A stretch of DNA of 5,161 bases from CAZQYB01 sp964582985 (GTDB lineage: Bacteria; Planctomycetota; Phycisphaerae; Sedimentisphaerales; Anaerobacaceae): NCBI GenBank assembly GCA_964582985.1, contig CAZOUM010000112.1:1-5161 (forward strand), read 5' to 3'. The position numbers and the translations under genes are program-made. The notes below the pieces were generated by a model. That model did no database searches. It was not told the origin of the DNA and saw only the letters and a list, made by a program, of their open reading frames with translations. Below are positions 1 to 4,978 of this stretch, one piece after another (positions within the stretch are counted from its first letter, which is position 1; each line of letters starts with the position of its first letter).

Positions 1-897
1 AAACTCGGAATACGATACTTCCGCTACATATATGTCTCCCCTGGAATCGGTAGCTACTGCATGCGGCGCGTAGAATCGTCCGGGTTCGTCGCCAAAAGGA
101 CAGTCGCCAAGCCTGGCAAGCAGTTTGCCCCTGGTGTCCAATATGGACACGCGGGGACCCAGTCGCATAGCAATCTTGCAGACTTCGGGACTTACTGCGA
201 AGTACTCTCCTACGTAAACCAGTTGAACGTCGCCCCTGGAGACATGCACGGCTGCAGTTCTGGAAAGATTGACCCACTGTGTCTCGAACCTGCCGTCCGG
301 GGAGAAAACCTGGATGCGCCGGTTCTCCCGGTCGCCAATGTATATCCATCCGCTCCTGTCAATAGCGATGTCGTGCACGATGTTAAACTGCCCGGGCTCG
401 GTGCCGGATTCACCCCACGAAGCCAGGAGCCTCTTACCATCGGGAGAGAACCTGTGTACCCGGGCGTTGCCATAGCCATCGGCTACCAGGATTTCACCAT
501 TGCGGGGGTCAATGGCCACTCGAGTAGGGCGGTTGAAAGGCTTGCCACTCATCACAGGCGCCGGCTTGTTCGGCTCTGCAAGGGTGAAAAGCAGCTTACC
601 CTCCGGTGTGAACCGGCGGATGGAATGGTCAACATTATCAACACACCATACCGTATCGTCAGGGCCAATGGTCACAGCGTGTGGGTTGGTAAAGATACCC
701 TGCCCCCACGAGCGCAGGACATTGCCCTCGCTGTCAAAGACTATCATGGGATGGTTGCCCCGGTTGAAAACGTAGACGTTGTCTTTGGAATCCACGTCTA
801 CAGATGTAGCCTCCTTGTAGAACCAGCCCTCCGGCAGCTTGCCCCAGTTATCCCCTGAAACCTCGTATGTAAACTGTTTACTACCTAATATGGCCAT
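1..897 (-). CDS. NHL-repeat beta-propeller, peptidyl-alpha-hydroxyglycine alpha-amidating lyase-like (partial, C-terminus beyond window)
   Basis: Reading the minus strand from the ATG at 897-895 gives 299 codons without a stop, running off the window edge, so the C-terminus is missing. NHL-type blades recur near residues 31-65, 73-105, 124-162, 174-206, about 213-264 and 279-299, with FSPDGK/FTPEGK turns, the plan of a six-bladed propeller. Segments recall the eukaryotic PAL domain: FNRGNHP (45-50 region), NPHAV (H73), DGYGNARV (Y142), GQFNIVHDIAI (H175), GDRENRRIQVF (188-198) and APHAV (H279). H73, H175 and H279 are spaced like the PAL zinc ligands. No signal peptide or membrane segment is seen, so it is probably cytoplasmic. 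AAGGG lies about 7 nt before the ATG. The frame stays open upstream to a TGA at 951-949 but offers no other ATG. The natural substrate of the bacterial relatives is unknown to me; lyase activity is inference. Confidence 0.88.
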   Translation of the reverse strand, partial: MAILGSKQFTYEVSGDNWGKLPEGWFYKEATSVDVDSKDNVYVFNRGNHPMIVFDSEGNVLRSWGQGIFTNPHAVTIGPDDTVWCVDNVDHSIRRFTPEGKLLFTLAEPNKPAPVMSGKPFNRPTRVAIDPRNGEILVADGYGNARVHRFSPDGKRLLASWGESGTEPGQFNIVHDIAIDRSGWIYIGDRENRRIQVFSPDGRFETQWVNLSRTAAVHVSRGDVQLVYVGEYFAVSPEVCKIAMRLGPRVSILDTRGKLLARLGDCPFGDEPGRFYAPHAVATDSRGDIYVAEVSYSEF

Positions 898-1013
898 TGA
901 CCGCCCTTTCAGATACGGTTTACCTGAAATATCCCAAGCAAAAGCTCTTCATACATACTCCTGACCTCGTATTCCAGCATTTTATTAAATTCCCCTTGCT
1001 TATTCAATATTTA

Positions 1014-1057
1014 TCCTGAGCGTACTTGTCCCGAGCATCGTCGAGGGAGTCGAAGGA
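1014..1057. repeat. Interspersed repeat-like element (TCCTGAGC...GTCGAAGGA type)
   Basis: The 44-bp segment starts TCCTGAGCGTACTTGTCCCG and ends GGGAGTCGAAGGA. It is built from partly complementary blocks: TCCT/AGGA outside and TCCC/GGGA inside. From memory, similar 'CCTGAGC...GTCGAAGG' sequences are scattered between genes in many environmental bacterial genomes as REP-like elements. Only one copy lies in this window, so its repeat status is an inference. Confidence 0.45.
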
Positions 1058-1131
1058 CTCGCCTGTTCTCCGTAGCAATTCCTTACGAAGGAGGATGCAA
1101 TCTCTTGCGTTGAATGATTCGGCGCGTGCAA

Positions 1132-1212
1132 ACAAGTACCTGAGGCACAAGTACCTGAGGCACAAGTACCTGAGGCACAAGCACCTGAGGCACAAGCACC
1201 TGAGGCACAAGC
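1132..1212. repeat. 15-bp direct tandem repeat, five full copies plus 6 nt
   Basis: The unit ACAAGTACCTGAGGC occurs at 1132, 1147 and 1162 without change. ACAAGCACCTGAGGC, a single T-to-C variant, occurs at 1177 and 1192. A partial ACAAGC ends the array at 1212. The variants are grouped in blocks (TTTCC), as expected from stepwise duplication. The array abuts the palindrome at 1210-1221. It looks like a minisatellite in non-coding DNA. In one plus frame it would read as a KYLRH/KHLRH repeat, but nothing supports translation. Confidence 0.93.
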
Positions 1213-1340
1213 AAGCTTGCTGCACACCCTACAAGGCTATTGAGCCAATACCACCACCCAATAAGATGTTTCCCCAAACCCAACCTTGAGCTTTATTATT
1301 CAGTTTTAACTGTTGCGGGTCATTTAGTTGGCTTAAGCAG

Positions 1341-2990
1341 TTACTGATTGTACAGAGCTTCAACTTCCTCTTCCGACAAGGCTTTATCAAATATCATCAC
1401 ATTGTCAATCTTGTCCGCCCAATACGAATCTAATACTGGAGTTACATTATATTGCGCACCGACAGTAACCTTTGTTGCCTGGTCAACCATTTTGACATAA
1501 CTGGCGTCATTTGTGGCGGTGGAGTCAATCGCTGCGCCGTCAACATACAACGTGATATAATTCGCCGCCGTACCAACAGTCCAAGAACCGTGTTCCCCTT
1601 CATAAGCAGCAACTACAAGATGCCAGCCGTGTGTTAAAGCATCGTCTGAAGTCGCTTTTATTTCCTTGTTATTTGTTTCATCGTAAAGGGAGAGTACCAG
1701 ATATTGGTTTGTATCCAATTTCAATCGCCATTCTCTCGCCGCTCCACCTTCCCATTTAGAGATAATCACCTGATGAGTACCAATAGCGGTAACATATACC
1801 CACGCAGCTACACTAAAATCACCGTCAACTCCCTCTACAAAGGTAAAATCTGCGTGGTCGGCAACTTCAACTGCATCTGTGCCGTTAAAATTAAAACAGC
1901 CTGTGCCTACCTTGCCGGTAACATGCAAATCTTCTGTATTGCTTGTTGCAACTCCATCGTGGGGGACGACACCGACATCGTCATCAACCGCTGTACTTGC
2001 TGCATCATCATCCATCTTCCAGTAACCAACCAAGCTAAAATCATTTAGCCAGTTGTCACAAAGGACAGCTAAGTCAAGATAATCTACATTGCCTGAGAGG
2101 TACAAGTCAGTTCCATCGCACCATTCATTCGATACATTACAGTCATCTCGCATCCAGTTCGAGGCCAAAAAGGTAAAGTCTACAAAGTCGATGCAAGCAT
2201 CGCCGTTTAAGTCTGGAATCCCGGTTGTAAAGTGCCAGACATTGCCTTCATTGGCGCCATTTGTATTCTTGGCGTCGATACGCCAATAGTAGGTTGTGTT
2301 GCACGAGAGCAATTCCGGTCCGTATGTTGTTTCTGGCTGGTTACCTTTGAACTCACCGCTGTCAGGTGTAGGGTCAGTACCAAAATAAACGTCAAAAGTG
2401 CATGCTCCACAGTTCGTCCAACTCAAATCAACGTTTATTGGTTGGTCAGTGGCCCCGTTACTTGGGCTGGTGTTCGTGGCCTTTTCCGGAAGACTGATAC
2501 GATTTGCAGTCCATGTGTCTGAGCCAGCGTCTGTGCCTACTTTGGTACCTTCCAACCAGGCCTCTACCACCCATGAAATATTACCGTTTGCATTATCGCA
2601 ACCAATACATCCGCTGACATCCTCTATATATTTTATATCAAAACTGCCACAGGTCTTCCAACCCTCCCAGTGGTAGCTAAAACAACATGTTTCTGGGTCC
2701 CAAGTAGGTGTGGTGGATATGTTATAGGTGAGTACACAGTGCGGCCCCCCCGGTTGCAGATCCACATCAACCTCAGTCGTGCCTGTTAAAGTACCGTTAC
2801 ATTCAACATAAATGGTATCAGTCCCACCGCCAGCGGACGGTGTTATTTCCCATGTTCCACCGGGATTACAATCAGCCATACTGGTTCCGGCCAACATACC
2901 TAAAATCAGAAACGCCGCAACGAATGCTGGCCCTCGAAGATTAACGGTTAAGTTCCTCACACGTACTTTACAGATGGACTTGGCACACAT
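1341..2990 (-). CDS. Exported LamG-domain protein with Fn3-like and dockerin-like segments
   Basis: The product has 549 residues. Residues 1-39 form a Sec signal peptide: basic N-region, hydrophobic core PAFVAAFLILGML, likely cleavage after SMA before D40. Residues 41-165 are an unrecognised cysteine-rich region with C102-C103 and a CIGC motif near 128-131. Residues 168-256 are Fn3-like (TSPSNGATDQP ... YYWRIDAKN ... WHFTTG). Residues 260-316 are dockerin-like: the first loop keeps D260, N262, D264 and D271; the second (D295, Y297, S299, N301, D306) is less canonical. Each loop is followed by an NW motif. Residues 319-546 are a LamG/concanavalin-like domain starting LVGYWKMDDDA and ending IDNVMIFDKALSEEEVEALY. 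No PEP-CTERM tail or membrane anchor is present. The AAAGGAGG site 6 nt before the ATG fixes the start. A surface or extracellular carbohydrate- or protein-binding role is inferred from the LamG fold; no catalytic domain is visible. Confidence 0.93.
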   Translation of the reverse strand: MCAKSICKVRVRNLTVNLRGPAFVAAFLILGMLAGTSMADCNPGGTWEITPSAGGGTDTIYVECNGTLTGTTEVDVDLQPGGPHCVLTYNISTTPTWDPETCCFSYHWEGWKTCGSFDIKYIEDVSGCIGCDNANGNISWVVEAWLEGTKVGTDAGSDTWTANRISLPEKATNTSPSNGATDQPINVDLSWTNCGACTFDVYFGTDPTPDSGEFKGNQPETTYGPELLSCNTTYYWRIDAKNTNGANEGNVWHFTTGIPDLNGDACIDFVDFTFLASNWMRDDCNVSNEWCDGTDLYLSGNVDYLDLAVLCDNWLNDFSLVGYWKMDDDAASTAVDDDVGVVPHDGVATSNTEDLHVTGKVGTGCFNFNGTDAVEVADHADFTFVEGVDGDFSVAAWVYVTAIGTHQVIISKWEGGAAREWRLKLDTNQYLVLSLYDETNNKEIKATSDDALTHGWHLVVAAYEGEHGSWTVGTAANYITLYVDGAAIDSTATNDASYVKMVDQATKVTVGAQYNVTPVLDSYWADKIDNVMIFDKALSEEEVEALYNQ

Positions 2991-2996
2991 TTTTTT

Positions 2997-3004
2997 CCTC
3001 CTTT
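2997..3004 (-). promoter_or_regulatory. Shine-Dalgarno site of the LamG gene
   Basis: The minus strand reads AAAGGAGG followed by six A residues and then ATG (2990-2988). This is a near-perfect ribosome binding site. It supports the annotated start and implies efficient translation, unlike tadA, which has no such site. Confidence 0.85.
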
Positions 3005-3014
3005 CAAAAATTGG

Positions 3015-3169
3015 TTAGCGTTTTTTTCTTAAAAGCACCGCACCGAGGCCGAGTAGTAAAAGCATAGCCGGTTCGGGGACGGAGACGACACGCTACCAAT
3101 ATCAACAGATAGCCGCTGGGCATCGTTTGTATCTTCATAGCCTGCCAAACGCCTTCTATAAGCTCTATT
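3015..3169 (-). pseudogene. Remnant of a PEP-CTERM protein gene (C-terminal sorting tail, frameshifted)
   Basis: From 3092 to the TAA at 3017-3015 the minus strand encodes RVVSVPEPAMLLLLGLGAVL followed by LRKKR. This is a complete PEP-CTERM signal: a VPEP motif, a hydrophobic helix and a basic end, as recognised by the exosortase system. The frame is closed just upstream by TAG at 3095-3093. In another frame, 3169 to about 3085 reads GYEDTNDAQRLSVDIGSVSS, which looks like the acidic stretch that could precede such a tail. Joining the two needs a gain of one base (or loss of two) around 3070-3095, consistent with a one-base deletion or a sequencing error. That frame itself stops at 3172-3170, so most of the gene is gone. 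The tail ends 24 nt before the LamG start codon. I am confident of the motif, less so of the pseudogene's extent. Confidence 0.65.
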
Positions 3170-3196
3170 CTAACAAGTTTTATTTCCTTTGCACAA
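3167..3196 (-). promoter_or_regulatory. Candidate sigma-70-like promoter upstream of the LamG gene
   Basis: The minus strand has TTGTGC (3196-3191), an 18-nt A-rich spacer and TAGAAT (3172-3167). These match -35 and -10 consensus at most positions. Transcription would begin near 3160 and give a leader of about 170 nt that includes the PEP-CTERM remnant. This is a motif match only, and the promoter rules of this lineage are not well known to me. Confidence 0.3.
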
Positions 3197-3240
3197 CTTT
3201 AATATGGGAAGTCCGGGTTTAGGATTGTCGCTTTATCAGC

Positions 3241-3314
3241 CACGCTTCCCCCACGCTGTCACCCCGACGGGCTGGGGAAATTCTTTCCCCAAACCCCTTT
3301 AGGGTTCGAATCCC
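3241..3314. other. Structured intergenic segment: tandem hairpins and a T-arm-like sequence
   Basis: CCACGCT occurs twice (3240-3246 and 3251-3257). A perfect 8-bp stem with a 3-nt loop follows: TGGGGAAA (3273-3280), TTC, TTTCCCCA (3284-3291). Next comes AACCC/GGGTT (3292-3296 and 3302-3306). The plus strand at 3302-3314 reads GGGTTCGAATCCC, a tRNA T-arm consensus, but flanking bases do not form a five-pair T stem and no matching acceptor strand is found, so this is not a tRNA. There is no U-tract on either strand, so a classical terminator is not supported. Function unknown. Confidence 0.5.
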
Positions 3315-3327
3315 GCTTATAAAAGGT

Positions 3328-3401
3328 TTGAACAGGTGAACAATTGAGCAGGAGACCGCAGTTGAACAGGAGTTTACCTGCTCTGTTGGCCTGTCGGCCA
3401 C
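3328..3401 (-). repeat. tRNA-flanking element, copy A (downstream of tRNA-Ser)
   Basis: The segment lies directly 3' of tRNA-Ser. On the plus strand it contains, in order, TTGAACAGGTGAACA (3328-3342), AGACCGCAGT (3353-3362), GTTTACCT (3372-3379), CTGCTCTGT (3378-3386) and a hairpin TGGCC-TGTC-GGCCA (3387-3400) one base from the mature tRNA 3' end. Copy B at 4979-5108 carries the same motifs in the same order. The first part is an 8-nt degenerate repeat: GAACAGGT, GAACAATT, GAGCAGGA, GACCGCAG. GAGCAGG (3346-3352) and CCTGCTC (3377-3383) can pair. The hairpin might help 3' processing or termination, but it has no U-tract. Confidence 0.6.
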
Positions 3402-3489
3402 CGGAGAGGAAGGGATTCGAACCCTTGGTAGGGACAAGCCCTACACAGCCTTTCCAAGGCTGCTCCTTAAGCCACTCGGACACCTCTCC
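3402..3489 (-). tRNA. tRNA-Ser(GGA)
   Basis: The minus strand from 3489 folds as a class II tRNA of 88 nt. The acceptor strands are GGAGAGG and CCTCTCC, with discriminator G at 3402. The anticodon arm is CAGCC-TTGGAAA-GGCTG, giving anticodon GGA for UCC and UCU codons. The long variable arm GTAGGG/CCCTAC is typical of serine tRNA. The T arm is AAGGG-TTCGAAT-CCCTT. CCA is not encoded: GTG follows on the minus strand, so CCA must be added enzymatically. Confidence 0.96.
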
Positions 3490-3496
3490 AAGTATA

Positions 3497-3525
3497 TGGT
3501 TACTGGTTAAGTGGTTAATTGGTTA
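3497..3525. repeat. Degenerate TGGTTA repeat, period 7-8 nt
   Basis: TGGTTA occurs at 3497, 3504, 3512 and 3520 on the plus strand, separated by one or two variable bases. The array lies 8 nt from the 5' end of tRNA-Ser. Its period resembles the 8-nt period of the GAACAGNN repeats on the other side of this tRNA. No promoter could be confidently read through it. TATACT (3496-3491, minus) is too close to the mature tRNA end to serve as its -10 box. Confidence 0.6.
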
Positions 3526-3645
3526 TTAGTTTTTGCCCTTTCACCTCGCTTTCTATTAGGAAATCTCACAAAGGGCAGCAGTCTTCTCGTCGCAACAAGG
3601 TAGCAATCTTTTATCCATAATTTCGTTAATCAGGATACCGGAAAA

Positions 3646-3786
3646 GTGAATTGTTTGCAATTAGAATCTATCGCTGGGATTGGGATTCGTCATAGGGAGA
3701 TGGTCCGCAGAATCATCATCCAACGAGAAATAAAGCGGCTGGAGCTTGACATCGCGGAATTGACCCAGACAATCAAAGGCAAATAG
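3646..3786 (+). CDS. Possible small ORF, 46 residues, unrecognised
   Basis: A frame open from 3604 to the TAG at 3784-3786 could start at GTG 3646, with AGGA about 10 nt upstream, or at ATG 3700, where AGGGAG touches the start codon and cannot act as a normal ribosome site. The C-terminal half (EIKRLELDIAELTQTIKGK) is a charged amphipathic helix with leucine/isoleucine spacing suggestive of a short coiled coil. It ends 37 nt before the YbjQ-like gene in the same direction, so it could be a leader gene, the tail of a decayed gene, or chance. I recognise no family. Confidence 0.2.
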   Translation: MNCLQLESIAGIGIRHREMVRRIIIQREIKRLELDIAELTQTIKGK

Positions 3787-3823
3787 CTAAAAGTCGCTTA
3801 CTTTATTAAGGAAAGGACAAGGT

Positions 3824-4381
3824 ATGAAAATAGTAAGACAGATTGGCTCACTGGCGTTCGTATTAGGGCTTTTCACTGCAGTATTTGCAGGGATACCATG
3901 GTACATGGTGGCTGCGGAGGACCCGGTAGTGGCGTGGTGGCTGAGGATAGCGGTTTTCTGCCTTCTGGGCGGTATCCTTGTGGTCCTCGTGACGGTGGCT
4001 CTCGAACAATGGAAAAACAAGACAGCGGGAGAGGAGCTGCCCGTTACCGAGCTCGACACCCGGGTTTCACTAATGAATTCCACAGAAGTGCCCGGCCGAG
4101 AGACACGTGAGATTCTGGGTCTGGTCCAGGGCCATACGGTATTTGCTATCTGGATTGGCAAAGACCTATCCGCCCTAATCAGACTCATCCTTGGCGGCGA
4201 ACTAACTGAATACACGGAGATGATGGGAAGGGCCCGGACACTGGCTGCTAACAGGATGGTCGCGCAGGCTGCAGAGATGGGAGCGGACGCAATAATCAAT
4301 GTTCGCTATATGACTACCAGTGTTGTAGGTAGTGCGGCTGAACTTTTAGCCTACGGAACGGCCGTCAAGCTTAGCAAATAG
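3824..4381 (+). CDS. Membrane-anchored YbjQ/UPF0145 (heavy-metal-binding-like) domain protein
   Basis: The product has 185 residues. Two hydrophobic helices near residues 7-30 and 36-60 are joined by a short loop (AEDPVVAWW), so both termini are probably on the same side of the membrane, likely the cytoplasm. After a polar linker, residues 82-183 form a YbjQ domain: SLMNSTEVPGRETREILGLV, a GKDL-type turn, GGELTEYTEMMGRAR, the helix ANRMVAQAAEMGADAIINVR, and a C-terminal strand AAELLAYGTAVKL. Typical YbjQ proteins are about 105 residues without membrane segments, so this is a membrane-tethered form. The family is known to assemble as pentamers and is named for a proposed metal-binding role, but its function is unsettled. 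The ATG follows AAGGAAAGGAC, a plausible ribosome site. It converges with tadA, separated by 13 nt. Confidence 0.9.
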   Translation: MKIVRQIGSLAFVLGLFTAVFAGIPWYMVAAEDPVVAWWLRIAVFCLLGGILVVLVTVALEQWKNKTAGEELPVTELDTRVSLMNSTEVPGRETREILGLVQGHTVFAIWIGKDLSALIRLILGGELTEYTEMMGRARTLAANRMVAQAAEMGADAIINVRYMTTSVVGSAAELLAYGTAVKLSK

Positions 4382-4394
4382 ACCGCCTTATGGA

Positions 4395-4886
4395 TTATTG
4401 ATTGTTCTTGTTCTGTTCACGTCGCTGAGCAAAGAATTCCTGCAACTGCTCTCGGCATTGCTCTTGGAGAACGCCGGATGTAACTTCAAGGCGGTGATTG
4501 AGTCTTTCATCTTGTACAATGTTATACAGACTTTTGCACGCGCCGGTTTTCGGGTCGTCGCAGCCGTAAACCAACCTCTCCATCCTGCTTAGCACCAGCG
4601 CCCCCGCACACATCGGACAAGGCTCTAAAGTCACATACATCGTACAATCGTGCAAATGCCAGTTTTCAAGTGCTGCCGCCGCCTGGGTCAAAGCGATTAT
4701 CTCAGCGTGGGCCGTCGGGTCCTGAAGCTGCTCTCTTTGATTATACGCCTTGGCAATTACCGTGTCCTGGTGTACGATAACGGCACCGATAGGTACATCG
4801 CCGTTTTCTTCGGCTATTTTGGCGGCAGTAATTGCTGCCCGCAAATATCGCTGGTCTTTTTGGGCTTGTGTCTCTTCCAAAGCCAT
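4395..4886 (-). CDS. tadA: tRNA-specific adenosine deaminase TadA
   Basis: TadA deaminates adenosine 34 to inosine in the anticodon of tRNA-Arg(ACG), allowing one tRNA to read CGU, CGC and CGA; it is usually essential in bacteria. The 163-residue product has the usual length. The zinc-deaminase motifs are intact: HAE at 60-62 (H60 zinc ligand, E62 proton shuttle) and PCPMC at 89-93 (C90 and C93 zinc ligands). The N-terminal GDVPIGAVIV (29-38), the segment around GALVLSRMERLVYGCDDPKTGA (95-116) and a charged C-terminal helix EFFAQRR also fit. The start is the first possible one, because an in-frame TGA lies at 4892-4890. No Shine-Dalgarno sequence precedes it, so translation may use a leaderless or unstructured start. 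A hairpin at 4901-4934 lies in the leader. The nearby serine and glutamate tRNA genes suit a translation-related neighbourhood. Confidence 0.97.
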   Translation of the reverse strand: MALEETQAQKDQRYLRAAITAAKIAEENGDVPIGAVIVHQDTVIAKAYNQREQLQDPTAHAEIIALTQAAAALENWHLHDCTMYVTLEPCPMCAGALVLSRMERLVYGCDDPKTGACKSLYNIVQDERLNHRLEVTSGVLQEQCREQLQEFFAQRREQNKNNQ

Positions 4887-4900
4887 TATTCAAAACCGAA

Positions 4901-4934
4901 GTGGCCATCCCCAAGCTTCGCTTGAGGCTGCCAC
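4901..4934. repeat. Imperfect palindrome in the tadA leader
   Basis: Outer arms GTGGC (4901-4905) and GCCAC (4930-4934) enclose an inner stem CAAGC-TTC-GCTTG (4912-4924), extended by CC/GG across a bulged A at 4925. It starts 15 nt upstream of the tadA ATG. Its shape, a hairpin with a GAAGC loop region and a GTGGC/GCCAC base, resembles REP-type intergenic palindromes. It may equally act as an mRNA leader structure. Only one copy lies in the window. Confidence 0.5.
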
Positions 4935-4978
4935 CCGTAGAGATTTTCAAATATAAAAGGCATTTAAAATTCCCTTTT

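Larger units (their letters stand above)
898..1340. other. Intergenic region without a convincing gene
   Basis: This 443-bp gap separates the 3' end of the LamG gene from the start of the NHL gene, both on the minus strand. It holds the element at 1014-1057, the 15-bp tandem repeat at 1132-1212 and a perfect 12-bp palindrome AGCAAGCTTGCT at 1210-1221. Open frames here exist on both strands mainly because a 15-bp period never introduces a stop, and they do not resemble proteins. A weak hairpin (CAGTT/AACTG, 1301-1312) lies beyond the LamG stop but has no U-tract, so I do not call a terminator. No clear promoter for the NHL gene was found. Confidence 0.7.
3490..3823. other. Intergenic region with an inverted repeat
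   Basis: This gap separates tRNA-Ser (minus) from the YbjQ-like gene (plus), so promoters for both should lie here. It holds the TGGTTA array, an 8-bp perfect inverted repeat TGCCCTTT (3534-3541) / AAAGGGCA (3570-3577) with a 28-nt spacer, and a doubtful small ORF at 3646-3786. I could not identify a convincing promoter on either strand. Confidence 0.6.

Noticed and set aside
61..858. 265-codon plus-strand ORF antisense to the NHL gene
   Set aside because: The minus-strand frame gives recognisable NHL/PAL motifs throughout. The plus frame has no recognisable domain and is a shadow of a G+C-rich gene.
1000..1289. Overlapping ORFs on both strands through the 15-bp repeats (for example a KYLRH-repeat frame on plus and CASGT-repeat frame on minus)
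   Set aside because: A 15-bp period removes stops in every frame. The predicted peptides are pure repeat products. On the plus strand AAGGAGG runs directly into an internal ATG with no spacer.
3004..3138. 44-codon minus-strand ORF starting MKIQTMPSGYLLILV and ending just before the LamG ribosome site
   Set aside because: It has no ribosome binding site, and its sequence overlaps the much more convincing PEP-CTERM reading in another frame. A leader peptide is not excluded but is unsupported.
3273..3291. Strong hairpin as a rho-independent terminator
   Set aside because: No T-run follows the stem on either strand.
3302..3314. GGGTTCGAATCCC as evidence for a second, plus-strand tRNA
   Set aside because: The T stem has only three pairs, and no acceptor or anticodon arm can be found at the proper distance.
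3219..3529. ORFs of 61-74 codons overlapping tRNA-Ser on both strands
   Set aside because: They are translations of the tRNA and its flanks (one begins MSEWLKEQPWKG, the typical shadow of a serine tRNA), not proteins.
3787..4299. 170-codon minus-strand ORF antisense to the YbjQ-like gene
   Set aside because: The plus-strand frame has clear membrane helices and a YbjQ domain; the antisense product is low-complexity and serine/arginine-rich.
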